Assembly: GCA_902363045.1 (NCBI GenBank)
Contig: CABIYX010000004.1
Location: 75,567 to 139,566 of the forward strand
Source: Clostridiales bacterium
GTDB lineage: Bacteria > Bacillota > Clostridia > Oscillospirales > Oscillospiraceae
Direction of reading: 5' to 3'
Length of the DNA: 64,000 nt
Part shown: positions 7,983 to 16,098 of the stretch, piece by piece
Layout: every line of letters starts with the position of its first letter
How positions within the stretch are numbered: the first letter of the stretch is position 1
Position numbers and translations under genes: made by a program
The notes under the pieces: generated by a model
What the model saw: only the letters and a program-made list of their open reading frames with translations
Databases searched by the model: none
Told to the model about the DNA's origin: nothing

Positions 7983-9482
7983 TTACACATACTTGGCCGC
8001 CAGGGTGAGGATCTCCTCCTGGCTGGTATTCTTGGCGTCCACCTCGCCGGCCACCTGGCCGCCGGACATAACGATAATCCGGTCACACACGCCCAGCAAC
8101 TCAGGCATCTCGGAGGAGACCATGATGACTCCCTTGCCCTCGTTGGCCAGGTCGATGATCAGCTGGTAGATCTCATATTTCGCGCCCACGTCGATGCCGC
8201 GGGTCGGCTCGTCCAGCAGCAGGACCTCCGGCTTGGTGAGCAGCCAGCGGCCGATGATGACCTTCTGCTGGTTGCCGCCGGACAGGGAGCGGATTTGGGT
8301 CCTCTGCGTGGGGGTCTTGATGTGCATGGCCTGAATGGCCCACTCGGTCTTTTCCTTCATCTGCTTGTCGCTCAGGCAGATGCCGCCCATCAGATAGTCT
8401 TTCAGGCTGGAGATCACCGTATTCTCCCGGATGTCCCGAATTCCGAAGATCCCGGTGGCCCGGCGCTCCTCAGTGAGCAGGGCGAAGCCATTTTTAATGG
8501 ACTCCTTGGGGGTACGGTTCTGGATCTCCTTGCCGTGGAGGATGATGGTTCCGCCCTCCCGGGTCATGGCGCCGAACAGGTTCTCCAGCACCTCAGTGCG
8601 GCCGGAGCCGTCCAGTCCGGCGATGCCCAGCACCTCGCCCTTGCGCAGCTGGAAGGTAGCGTCCTTCAGGCGGGTGTACTTGCCGGCGATGTGCTGCACA
8701 TCCAGGATCACGTCGCCGGGCTTGTTGGTCTTGGGCGGGAAGCGGTTGGTCAGTTCCCGGCCTACCATGAGCTTGATGATCTCCTCCATGGTCAGCTCCT
8801 TGGCCGGGCGGGTGGCCACCCACTGGCCGTCGCGCATGACCGTGATGTCATCGCTGATGCGGAGGATCTCGTCCATTTTATGGCTGATGTAGATGATGCC
8901 GCAGCCCTTTTTCTTCAGCATATCGATGATGCGGAACAGATGCTCCACCTCAGTCTCGGTCAGTGAAGAGGTAGGCTCGTCAAAAACGATGATCTTGGAG
9001 TCATAGCTGACGGCCTTTGCGATCTCCACCATCTGCCGCTGGGAGACGGGCAGGGTGGACATGACCGCCTTGGGGTTGACGGACACCTCCAGGGTGTCGA
9101 AGATCTCGCGGGTGCGCTTGGCCATGATGCGCTCGCTGACCATGATGCCGCCCACCTTGGGGTAGCGTCCCAGCCACAGGTTGTCCTGCACGGTGCGGGT
9201 CAGGGCCTGGTTCAGCTCCTGATGGACCATGGCCACACCGTTTTCCAGGGCCTCCTTGGAGCTTTTGAAGTGGATCTCCTTGCCGTCCAGGGTGATGGTG
9301 CCGGCATCCCGGTTATAGATCCCGAACAGGCACTTCATCAGGGTGGACTTGCCGGCGCCGTTCTCTCCCATCAGGGCGTGGACTGTGCCCGCCCGGACGG
9401 TGAGGTTGACGTTATCCAGGGCCTTGACGCCGGGGAACTCCTTGCTGATCCCCTTCATTTCCAGCAGAACTGGATGATCCAT
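7983..9482 (-). CDS. mglA: Sugar ABC transporter ATPase with two NBDs
   Basis: This 499-residue protein has two nucleotide-binding domains. The N-terminal one is canonical (Walker [10 protein letters not shown], Walker B KIIVFDEP); the signature there is the divergent [14 protein letters not shown]. The C-terminal one has a degenerate P-loop (GLDGSGRTE) but a good signature (LSGGNQQK) and Walker B (VLLLDEP). This layout is characteristic of MglA/RbsA/XylG. It is the middle gene of the mglBAC operon with a GAGAGGAGG ribosome-binding site. A long hairpin separates it from mglB. Confidence 0.95.
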   Translation of the reverse strand: MDHPVLLEMKGISKEFPGVKALDNVNLTVRAGTVHALMGENGAGKSTLMKCLFGIYNRDAGTITLDGKEIHFKSSKEALENGVAMVHQELNQALTRTVQDNLWLGRYPKVGGIMVSERIMAKRTREIFDTLEVSVNPKAVMSTLPVSQRQMVEIAKAVSYDSKIIVFDEPTSSLTETEVEHLFRIIDMLKKKGCGIIYISHKMDEILRISDDITVMRDGQWVATRPAKELTMEEIIKLMVGRELTNRFPPKTNKPGDVILDVQHIAGKYTRLKDATFQLRKGEVLGIAGLDGSGRTEVLENLFGAMTREGGTIILHGKEIQNRTPKESIKNGFALLTEERRATGIFGIRDIRENTVISSLKDYLMGGICLSDKQMKEKTEWAIQAMHIKTPTQRTQIRSLSGGNQQKVIIGRWLLTKPEVLLLDEPTRGIDVGAKYEIYQLIIDLANEGKGVIMVSSEMPELLGVCDRIIVMSGGQVAGEVDAKNTSQEEILTLAAKYV

Positions 9483-9505
9483 GAATATTCCTCCTCTCTC
9501 CTCTG

Positions 9506-9562
9506 CGTGGAGCCGCTGCCTCTGCCTCTCCCATGAGATGGGGCAGAGGCAAAGGCTCCACG
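9506..9562 (-). promoter_or_regulatory. Large intercistronic hairpin between mglB and mglA
   Basis: A 9-bp stem (CGTGGAGCC, 9506-9514, with 9554-9562) is stacked on a perfect 10-bp stem (9517-9526 with 9542-9551). No T-run follows on the minus strand, so it looks like a 3'-end stabiliser or partial terminator. Such elements allow higher expression of the binding protein than of the downstream ATPase and permease (known for mgl and mal operons; inference here). Confidence 0.65.
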
Positions 9563-9643
9563 GATGGGAAGGGGGCTGCCCCGGAGGGCAGCCCCGCGTC
9601 CCGCTTTCTCACAGATCGGGGCGATCTGTTGGTACCGCGTTGC

Positions 9644-10795
9644 TTACTTGGTGTACATGGCGTAGGGGACCTGGATCTTGCTGGGGATGGTCTCGCCCTC
9701 TCCGTCCACCGCGAACTTATAGCTCTCGGTGTTGGCCATCAGGTCAGCGCCGTCCATGACATTCTTCACCAGGGTGGCGATGGTGGCGGCCATGGCGTCG
9801 CCGTCCTGCTTGACGGTTCCGGTCATGATGCCGTTGTCGATCTTCTCCACGGCGGAAGCCATGGCGTCCACGCCGTAGACGGGGATGACCTTGTCGCCGC
9901 CCTCCAGGTTCCAGCCGGCGGTCTGCAGAGCGGAGATCGCGCCCTCGGCCATGCTGTCGTTGTTGGCCAGGACCAGCTCGACCATGTTGTTGTTGCCCTC
10001 GTTGTACTGACCCAGGATGGTGTTCATGTAGTCAGCAGCGGCCTGAGCGGACCAGGCGCCGGTCTGGTCGACCAGGTACTTGGAGGCGTTGTTGGCGTCA
10101 TAGAACTCCAGGGCGGGCTTGCCGGCGGCCTCCAGGACAGCGTCAGCGTCCTCCACGCCGAACTGGGTGCGGTAATCAGCCTCAGGGTTGCCCTCCTGGC
10201 CCTTGAACATAACATAGGAGATCTTGCCGTCGCCGTTCAGGTCCACGGTGTCGAAGTTCTCCACCAGGTACTCACCGGCGGCCTTGCCCTGCATATGGCC
10301 GGCCTCGGCGGGGTCGGTGCCCACGAAGGCGCTCTCCTCATAGCTCTCCAGCACGGAGACGTCGAAGTCGCGGTTGAAGAAAACCACGGGGATGCCGGCG
10401 GCCTTGGCGGCGTCCGCAATGTTCTGGGCGGCGTCGGGAGAGGCGTTCTCCACCACGTTCACCACCAGCAGGTTGTAGCCGTCGGAGATGGCGGTGTTGA
10501 CCTGGTTCAGCTGCTCGCCCTGGTTGGTCTGGGCGTCGAAGTTCTGGTACTGAACGCCCAGCTCCTCCAGCTGCTTGTCCATCGCGGTGCGGACGGTGGT
10601 GATGTAGGCGTCGGCAAAGTTGTAGTAGAACACGCCGACCTTCAGATCAGAGGTCTGAGAGGCGGAGGCGGAGGCGCCGGAGCCCGCAGACTGGGAAGCG
10701 CTTCCAGAGGTGGAGCCGGAGCCGCCGCAGCTGGCCAGCAGGCTGACCGTCATGGTGGCCGCGAGAATCAGAGCAAGTTTCTTCTTCATTTTCAT
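9644..10795 (-). CDS. mglB: Galactose/glucose-binding lipoprotein of the mgl transporter
   Basis: This 383-residue protein has a lipoprotein signal peptide (lipobox LLASC, Cys23) and a Ser/Gly/Ala-rich linker. The MglB-type type-I binding fold follows: VGVFYYNFADAYITTVR, VFFNRDFD, LANNDSMAEGAI and VYGVDAMASA, with NRD and NND motifs matching sugar and calcium contact regions of MglB. It is the first gene of mglBAC with an AGGAGG ribosome-binding site 7 bases before the ATG. It delivers sugar to MglC at the outer face of the membrane. Confidence 0.93.
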   Translation of the reverse strand: MKMKKKLALILAATMTVSLLASCGGSGSTSGSASQSAGSGASASASQTSDLKVGVFYYNFADAYITTVRTAMDKQLEELGVQYQNFDAQTNQGEQLNQVNTAISDGYNLLVVNVVENASPDAAQNIADAAKAAGIPVVFFNRDFDVSVLESYEESAFVGTDPAEAGHMQGKAAGEYLVENFDTVDLNGDGKISYVMFKGQEGNPEADYRTQFGVEDADAVLEAAGKPALEFYDANNASKYLVDQTGAWSAQAAADYMNTILGQYNEGNNNMVELVLANNDSMAEGAISALQTAGWNLEGGDKVIPVYGVDAMASAVEKIDNGIMTGTVKQDGDAMAATIATLVKNVMDGADLMANTESYKFAVDGEGETIPSKIQVPYAMYTK

Positions 10796-11065
10796 TCCTC
10801 CTGTTGTGGTACGGATCTGTACGAAACATTTCCTTCCTAAGCGGAGCCTTCCGCTTTTCGTCCCTTATTGTATCCCCCGCTTCTTGAAAAAACGATAGAA
10901 TTTTTTTGGTTCTTCTAGGAAAAAACTTGGATGCCCTTCGGACCCCTCCCTGTTTTTTTGTGGAAAAAAGCAAGAACCGGGCGGATGGCGGCGGGATCTG
11001 CCCGGCGGCTTCCAAAATATCTTCTTTCCGTTTCGATTTTTTATGCCACATTTTGTTAATCATGC
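10796..11065 (-). promoter_or_regulatory. mgl upstream region
   Basis: There is no gene here. On the minus strand a TACAAT box (10872-10867) could be the mgl -10, but no good -35 is visible. The 5' UTR would hold a near-palindrome GTACGGATCTGTAC (10809-10822) and a small hairpin (AAGCGGA 10839-10845 with TCCGCTT 10850-10856). A weak -35 fits a promoter that needs an activator such as the neighbouring AraC-type regulator (inference). Confidence 0.4.
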
Positions 11066-11094
11066 TTGAACTTTTTGGAAGAATTGTGTATAAT
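11066..11094 (+). promoter_or_regulatory. Strong sigma-A promoter for the surface-protein genes
   Basis: TTGAAC (11066-11071), a 17-base spacer and TATAAT (11089-11094) give a near-consensus promoter on the plus strand. The first credible start codon is 225 bases later, leaving a long structured leader. Confidence 0.85.
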
Positions 11095-11199
11095 GGAACC
11101 AAAGCTGGAAGGCTCTGCATGGCGGCCGCCATTGATGCGGACAGGATCCTCGGTTGACCGGCCGCACGGGCCGCTATTGTACCGTGTATCGTATCTTTG

Positions 11200-11295
11200 T
11201 TCCCCATCCAGCGGAGGCGGGTAAACATAAATTGGTCTGCTAAGGGGGGATGCGCTTGCATCATTTGTATTCCCATGCCTGTGGAGACAGGTAAA
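11200..11295 (+). ncRNA. Leader RNA with two look-alike GGAG-loop hairpins
   Basis: Two copies of one pattern lie 70 bases apart: TTCCC, three bases, a 5-bp stem capped by GGAG, then TAAA. Copy 1 is 11200-11224 (stem CCAGC/GCGGG, one mismatch). Copy 2 is 11270-11295 (stem CCTGT/ACAGG, perfect). The stems differ in sequence but both pair, a sign of selection on structure. A third hairpin (GATGC/GCATC, near 11249-11262) lies between them. I do not recognise a riboswitch class. Options are an unclassified tandem riboswitch or a site for a GGA-binding protein such as CsrA. Confidence 0.5.
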
Positions 11296-11325
11296 GTATC
11301 CATTTTCCCAACAAACAAAAAAGGA

Positions 11326-12957
11326 ATGAAAAAAAGATGGTTGTCCCTGCTGATGGCAATATGCCTGATGGCGACCATGGTCCCCGCGGCGTTTGCGGCG
11401 GACGAGGAGAACGGGCGCCCGATCCCGGACGAGCTGCCCATCGTGTATGAGGAGGATGCAGTCACACCTGCGTCCGAGGCGCTTGCTGCTGAATATCCCG
11501 GTTCTGGCACTAAGGATGATCCGAAGGTTTATATCATCGACAGACCCGAGGTATTTGAAGATCTGATGCAGAGTTGTGCAGCATATAATAATGGCAGATA
11601 CTATGATGTTAAACTGGCAATGGATTTGGATCTCAGCCAGTTTACTGCTCCGGCTGAATGGAAGGCCTATCTGACTTTCTTCATGGGCACCTTTGATGGC
11701 GGCGGCTTCACTATCAGCGGTATCCCGGAGAACTGCTTCCTGTTCTATCAGATCCACAACGCCGACATTGGTAACTTTACGCTGGATCTGGACAGCAAGG
11801 CCGGTACTCTGATGTACTATACCTTCCGCATCAATAAATCCACTGGCATCGAGTGGGGCACTGATAAACTGCATGATATTAACGTCGTGTCTACTGATAA
11901 AGACGAGAAATCTGCGACTGTTCAGCTGGTTGGAAACGGTCAGGCTAACTATGCGCCCTTTATGTTCGCCGCTGGCCCTTACTTCACCATGGATAGCTGC
12001 AACAACTATGCCAACATCGAGGGCGATACTTACGCGGCGGTATTTTCCGGCTACTATCCGCTGCCTGCCAAGGACTATCCGTTGGATAGCTACTTTAAGT
12101 TCATCGACTGTGAGAACCACGGCGATGTTACCCTCCGGTATGCCGGTCTGTTCTTCGGCAATCCCACTGGTCTCCGCGAAGATCGTCATATTAGCTTTGA
12201 CGGTGTAAAGAATTATGGTGAAATTCGTGGATACGAGAGCGCACACTTCTTCTGCTCTGATGCCGGTTCTAAGGACTATTTCACCGGCAGCGGTTATTTC
12301 AGCGAGACAGAGAATATGCTGAAGTCGTTGAAGGTCCAAGTAGAAGTTGACGGTAACATCAAAAACGAAGATGCTATGGGTCTGACCTGTAAGGGTGCGG
12401 AAGAGGGATGTCTCAGAACGGATGCACATACCGGTAACTTGTTTGAAAAGCATGCAATCGATGGTCTGGAAGTTAAACTGACTGAGGATAAAAGCGCCTA
12501 TCAAGTAGTAGTTCCCAGTGGTACACCTTCCAACTATAAATATGTTGTAAATGCGTATGCCTATGTTGCTCTGTTCCTTTATAGCAAGGATAACGAAACC
12601 GGAACTGAGACATGGACACCTGACGGAACCACTCGTATCAATATGTCTGAAGAAGTGACGGCAGCAAATGATTATGTCACCATCGACTTGGAAAATATTC
12701 CGCTTCGGGGCGGCGAAGTTCCTAGTTCTTGGGAAGAGTTTGATTCAGAACAATGCCTATACTTCTGCTATGATGAGGATAGTACTGACTACGGTTATTG
12801 GTTGAATTCTGGAATTGCTTATAGTGACACTCACCGTGTAAGCATCAATCGTAATCGGGAACCGGGCAGTGTAGAATGGAATGTCTATGTCTCTGTCTAT
12901 GATGGTGATACCTTGGTTGATACCGCTGTCCTCAACCGTCAGGAGGTCACTCGATAA
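11326..12957 (+). CDS. Secreted beta-helix-like surface protein of unknown function
   Basis: This 543-residue protein has a clear signal peptide (MKKRWLSLLMAICLMATM, cleavage near AAFA-AD). After a short linker, GSGTKDDPKVYIIDRPEVFE and FMGTFDGGGFTISGI resemble the start of GLUG/right-handed beta-helix surface proteins. No SLH or LPXTG anchor is present. The frame is open back to a TTG at 11197, but the signal peptide argues for 11326, even though GGA directly abuts the ATG and leaves no normal ribosome-binding spacing. Base and codon use is more AT-rich than in flanking genes. The next reading frame begins inside its stop codon. The function is unknown and the partner may be the SLH protein downstream. 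Confidence 0.75.
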   Translation: MKKRWLSLLMAICLMATMVPAAFAADEENGRPIPDELPIVYEEDAVTPASEALAAEYPGSGTKDDPKVYIIDRPEVFEDLMQSCAAYNNGRYYDVKLAMDLDLSQFTAPAEWKAYLTFFMGTFDGGGFTISGIPENCFLFYQIHNADIGNFTLDLDSKAGTLMYYTFRINKSTGIEWGTDKLHDINVVSTDKDEKSATVQLVGNGQANYAPFMFAAGPYFTMDSCNNYANIEGDTYAAVFSGYYPLPAKDYPLDSYFKFIDCENHGDVTLRYAGLFFGNPTGLREDRHISFDGVKNYGEIRGYESAHFFCSDAGSKDYFTGSGYFSETENMLKSLKVQVEVDGNIKNEDAMGLTCKGAEEGCLRTDAHTGNLFEKHAIDGLEVKLTEDKSAYQVVVPSGTPSNYKYVVNAYAYVALFLYSKDNETGTETWTPDGTTRINMSEEVTAANDYVTIDLENIPLRGGEVPSSWEEFDSEQCLYFCYDEDSTDYGYWLNSGIAYSDTHRVSINRNREPGSVEWNVYVSVYDGDTLVDTAVLNRQEVTR

Positions 12958-13043
12958 TGAAGAACCAAGTTTACCGTAGGCTTACCGCTGCGGCATTGAC
13001 GGTATTGATGTGCGTTTCCTCGGCACAGGCAATAAATAAATAA
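12957..13043 (+). CDS. 28-residue signal-peptide ORF, apparently the detached N-terminus of the SLH protein
   Basis: The ATG overlaps the previous stop codon and follows an AGGAGG ribosome-binding site with 10-base spacing. The product MKNQVYRRLTAAALTVLMC continues to VSSAQA, a textbook signal peptide and cleavage site, then INK and a stop. The stop lies within an AATA tandem repeat. Removing one 4-base unit joins this frame exactly to the SLH protein, which otherwise lacks a signal peptide. It is best read as the 5' part of a frame-shifted or phase-variable gene. Confidence 0.65.
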   Translation: MKNQVYRRLTAAALTVLMCVSSAQAINK

Positions 13044-13044
13044 T
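13031..13044 (+). repeat. AATA tetranucleotide repeat at the frame break
   Basis: The sequence AATAAATAAATAAT is 3.5 units of AATA just after the signal-peptide codons. Loss of one unit (or any net -1 change) restores a single reading frame from 12957 to 15549. Short tandem repeats inside coding sequence can slip during replication. A sequencing or assembly error cannot be excluded. Confidence 0.65.
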
Positions 13045-13068
13045 ATCAATTCAAGGGGATATAACTTT

Positions 13069-15549
13069 GTGCTGGCTCCATTTGACGAGGTTACGTACTA
13101 TACCTTGAATGGTAAAAAGCAGATAACTTTGAAGTCTGGAACGTCTGTCAATACTGAGAACGCGAACTCCTTCGGTGACGTCTATGCAATGTTTGCAAAC
13201 CCTACATTAGAAAATATTCCAATGTATGACACTGCCAAGGGTTCAGAGGAGCGAGGTTGCGTTTTTACTAACGAGAGTTCCTTTGCCATGATGATTGCGG
13301 ATACGGGGAATACTTCGCATGAACTTGAGGCGAAACTCGAGGTTGCGAATCGGTATGCCCAGATTGGTACATACAATGTATTCAAAACCGTTACGCTGAA
13401 GTTGACAAATGGACTGTCTGTCGAAAATGGTGGCTTACTGCTCCAGAATACATTCGGCGGAAGTGTTACCAGTGCAGAGAAGCAGAAACTTGTGGTTCAG
13501 CTTGGTGCACCAGCTGAAGTAGGAGTGGATGGACGCCTGATCTTGGACGGCACAGATAATGTGGCTTCCAATATGGTGGGTTCTCCTCCCAGTGAGTTGA
13601 TCGCCCCCGAAGGACAGAGCGCCATTATTGTCAATAACGGCGGACAGGTCGAGATTGCAAACTTCGAGGTCAAACGTTCTGCGGATGACAATTCCGAGGC
13701 TTCGCTGATCGAGGTAAATGACGGCGGCGAACTGATTTTCTTTGCCAGCGGCCTGATGCGCTTTGACGAAGAAACCGGTATGCCGGTGTATAATGAGAAT
13801 GGTAAAAATCCCGATGTCAAGGTCGATCTGGACAACGGCGCAAGCAGCAGTCCTGCGGTCAGTGTAGCCGACGGCGCTACCGTCACCGTTGAAGCTGGCG
13901 ACTTCACCACCAGCGGCGACGGCGCGATCTTCGATCTGGCTGACGGCGCGACCCTCAATCTGGAGGGCGGCACCATCACCAGCGAGGGCGAGACTCCTGC
14001 CATCACCGTGGGCAAGGGCGCAACTGTTGTGATCCCTGAGGATTCCAAGGCTGAGATCAAGAGCGAGGGCGGCAACGCTGCCATCGACTTGGCTCCCGGC
14101 GCAAGCGTCCAGCAGGGCGGCAACACCATTACCGTTGTTCCTGTCGAGGACGAGTCCGCTTCCAACTACGTGGACAACCACGGCAACATCGTGCTGGAAA
14201 GCGGCAGCGAGGACGGCAAGGTTGCTCCCAATACCGTCATCCAGCCGGACGGCACCGCGATCTCCGGCAAAGATAATCTTCCCACTGTGGATTCGGAGGG
14301 CAATGTGACCATCCCCGAAGGCGGCGCGACCGTCACGAACCCGGAGGGCGATAAGGTCGAAGTCGGCAGCGGTGCAGAGATCCCGTCCATCGTTATTGGT
14401 GTGAAGGATGCAGATGGAAATGTGGAGACCTCCAAGAGCATCAAGTTGGGCGACGGTACTCTGACGCTGGAAACCGCTGTCTTTGACAGTGAGATCGATC
14501 TTAAGGATTACACTTGCACCGTGAAGAGCGATGATGAGACTGTTGCGACAGCCGAACTTAAGGGCGGCAAGATCGTTGTAACGCCCGTCAGCACTGGCAC
14601 GGCTAACATCACCGCGACCTACACCAAGAATAGCGGCGCTGCGGAAGGCATTGCCCTGCTTGACGAGGGCGAAGCTACTCCTGATAACACTCTGACCGCT
14701 ACATTTACCGTCACTGTTGAGAAGGAGTCCTCCGGCGGCGGCAGCTCCGGCTCCTCCTCCGACCATGAGCGCACCTATGCCATCGTGACCGAGGACGATG
14801 GGAACGGCTCCGTGACCGTCAGCGCGGACGAGGCCTCCGCCGGGACCCGCATCACCGTCACCGTGAAGCCTGACACGGGCTATGAGCTGGACGAGCTGAC
14901 CGTCACCGACGCCAAGAACAAGGACCTGAAACTCACCAAGCGGTCCGAGAGCACCTACACCTTCCACATGGCGGACAGCAAGGTCACCGTGGAGGTCAGC
15001 TTCGCCAGAGACGGCGAAGCCGAAAAGCCCGGCTCCCTCTTTGATGACGTCTCTGCGAATGCCTACTACGCTGACGCGGTGAAGTGGGCCGTGGAGCAGG
15101 GCATCACCAGCGGCACCTCCGCCACCACCTTCAGCCCGGACATGAGCTGCACCCGTGCCCAGATCGTCACCTTCCTGTGGCGGGCCAACGGCTCCCCCAA
15201 GGCTGACGGGGCCAACCCCTTCACTGACGTGAGCGCTGACGCTTATTACTACGACGCGGTCCTGTGGGCCGTAAAGGAGGGGATCACCTCCGGCACGACG
15301 GCTGCCACGTTCAGCCCGGACGCCACCGTCACCCGCGGCCAGACCGTCACCTTCCTGTACCGCGCGACCGGCGCTCCGGCTGTCACCGGCGGCAGCTTCG
15401 CCGACGTGGCCGCTGACACCTACTACGCCGGCGCCGTGGCCTGGGCCGTGAAGGAGGGCGTCACCTCCGGCACCAGCGCCACCACGTTCAGCCCGGATGC
15501 CCCCTGCACCCGCGGCCAGATCGTGACCTTCCTGTATCACGCACAGTAA
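13069..15549 (+). CDS. SLH-domain cell-surface protein lacking its own signal peptide in this reading
   Basis: The protein is 826 residues from the GTG at 13069; the frame is open from 13036. It has a beta-helix-like region with repeats such as VSVADGATVTVEAGDF, an Ig-like stretch, a Gly/Ser linker (SSGGGSSGSSS), and a bacterial repeat domain (GNGSVTVSADEASAGTRITV). Three C-terminal SLH domains follow (FDDVSANAYYADAVKWAVEQ, FTDVSADAYYYDAVLWAVKE, FADVAADTYYAGAVAWAVKE) that bind secondary wall polymer. Without a signal peptide it could not reach the surface; that peptide lies just upstream in another frame. Translation could start at the GTG (AAGGGG upstream), giving a cytoplasmic dead-end product. 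GC content is lower in the first two thirds than in the SLH part. Confidence 0.85.
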   Translation: MLAPFDEVTYYTLNGKKQITLKSGTSVNTENANSFGDVYAMFANPTLENIPMYDTAKGSEERGCVFTNESSFAMMIADTGNTSHELEAKLEVANRYAQIGTYNVFKTVTLKLTNGLSVENGGLLLQNTFGGSVTSAEKQKLVVQLGAPAEVGVDGRLILDGTDNVASNMVGSPPSELIAPEGQSAIIVNNGGQVEIANFEVKRSADDNSEASLIEVNDGGELIFFASGLMRFDEETGMPVYNENGKNPDVKVDLDNGASSSPAVSVADGATVTVEAGDFTTSGDGAIFDLADGATLNLEGGTITSEGETPAITVGKGATVVIPEDSKAEIKSEGGNAAIDLAPGASVQQGGNTITVVPVEDESASNYVDNHGNIVLESGSEDGKVAPNTVIQPDGTAISGKDNLPTVDSEGNVTIPEGGATVTNPEGDKVEVGSGAEIPSIVIGVKDADGNVETSKSIKLGDGTLTLETAVFDSEIDLKDYTCTVKSDDETVATAELKGGKIVVTPVSTGTANITATYTKNSGAAEGIALLDEGEATPDNTLTATFTVTVEKESSGGGSSGSSSDHERTYAIVTEDDGNGSVTVSADEASAGTRITVTVKPDTGYELDELTVTDAKNKDLKLTKRSESTYTFHMADSKVTVEVSFARDGEAEKPGSLFDDVSANAYYADAVKWAVEQGITSGTSATTFSPDMSCTRAQIVTFLWRANGSPKADGANPFTDVSADAYYYDAVLWAVKEGITSGTTAATFSPDATVTRGQTVTFLYRATGAPAVTGGSFADVAADTYYAGAVAWAVKEGVTSGTSATTFSPDAPCTRGQIVTFLYHAQ

Positions 15550-15564
15550 CCATTCGATCAACGG

Positions 15565-15594
15565 GAAGTCTGGGGGCTTCGGCCCCCGGCTTCT
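15565..15594 (+). terminator. Hairpin after the SLH gene
   Basis: GGGGGC-TTCG-GCCCCC (15572-15587), flanked by GAAG/CTTC, is a very stable UUCG-capped hairpin just past the stop codon. Only a weak pyrimidine tail follows. A second hairpin (CCCTCC 15600-15605 with GGAGGG 15616-15621, then TTT) backs it up. Confidence 0.65.
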
Positions 15595-15665
15595 CCAAGC
15601 CCTCCGCCTGTGTGGGGAGGGTTTGGAGCAGTTCAGAAAAACAACAAATAATGAGCGGCTTTTCA

Positions 15666-15709
15666 GAAAGTCCGTAAAGGCCCAAAAAGGTCTTTGCGGG
15701 CTTTCTCTT
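15666..15709 (+). terminator. Long imperfect terminator-like hairpin
   Basis: GAAAGTCCG (15666-15674) pairs with CGGGCTTTC (15697-15705), and the stem continues inward to a CAAAAA loop. TCTTTG follows. The remaining bases between here and the tRNA terminator (about 15710-15890) contain GC-rich runs and no gene that I can support. Confidence 0.5.
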
Positions 15710-15890
15710 TGCCGGGACAAAAGCTTTGTCTCAGGCGGGCCCGGGAGCGCCGGGGAGATCCCCTGATCCTGCGGGGGCTGTCTGTGGCCTGGATTGAAAT
15801 GAGTACTGCGTGCAAAACGTGCGGGGAATCGAAGGTCGCTCCCCCCCGCAGGGGGCGCAGGGGGAGCCGCCTCCGGCGGCCGGAACAAAA

Positions 15891-15926
15891 AAAAGAAAGA
15901 CACGACGGAAGTCGTGTCTTTCTTTT
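15891..15926. terminator. Bidirectional terminator beside tRNA-Gly
   Basis: A perfect 16-bp stem (15891-15906 with 15911-15926, loop GGAA) has A-runs on the left and T-runs on the right, so it works in both directions. On the minus strand it ends the tRNA-Gly transcript. Confidence 0.85.
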
Positions 15927-15927
15927 T

Positions 15928-16003
15928 TGGAGCGAGTGACGAGGCTCGAACTCGCTACCTCCACCTTGGCAAGGTGGCGCTCTACCAGATGAGCTACACT
16001 CGC
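15928..16003 (-). tRNA. tRNA-Gly (GCC), CCA encoded
   Basis: The minus strand folds as a tRNA with acceptor GCGAGTG/CACTCGC, a D-arm with AGCTCATCTGGTAGAGC, anticodon loop TTGCCAA (anticodon GCC), T-loop GTTCGAGCC, and an encoded 3' CCA. Confidence 0.97.
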
Positions 16004-16098
16004 AACAGCAGGGTTTATATTAGCAGATTTTCTCCCCGCTGTCAACACTTTTTTATTTTTTCGGTTCCACAGTCTCACGGCCCGTCGGTGGACCGGGA

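Noticed and set aside
5316..8966. 1216-codon open frame on the plus strand
   Set aside because: It lies antisense to the response regulator, mglC and mglA. Its His/Gln/Leu-rich composition is the mirror of GC-rich codons, and it has no ribosome-binding site or domain.
13031..13044. Programmed ribosomal frameshift as explanation of the SLH gene break
   Set aside because: No heptameric slippery motif followed by a clear stimulatory structure is visible; a repeat-length change fits the exact frame difference better. Not fully excluded.
13435..15903. 822-codon open frame on the minus strand
   Set aside because: It is antisense to the SLH gene and spans its terminators. Low-complexity composition; a shadow frame.
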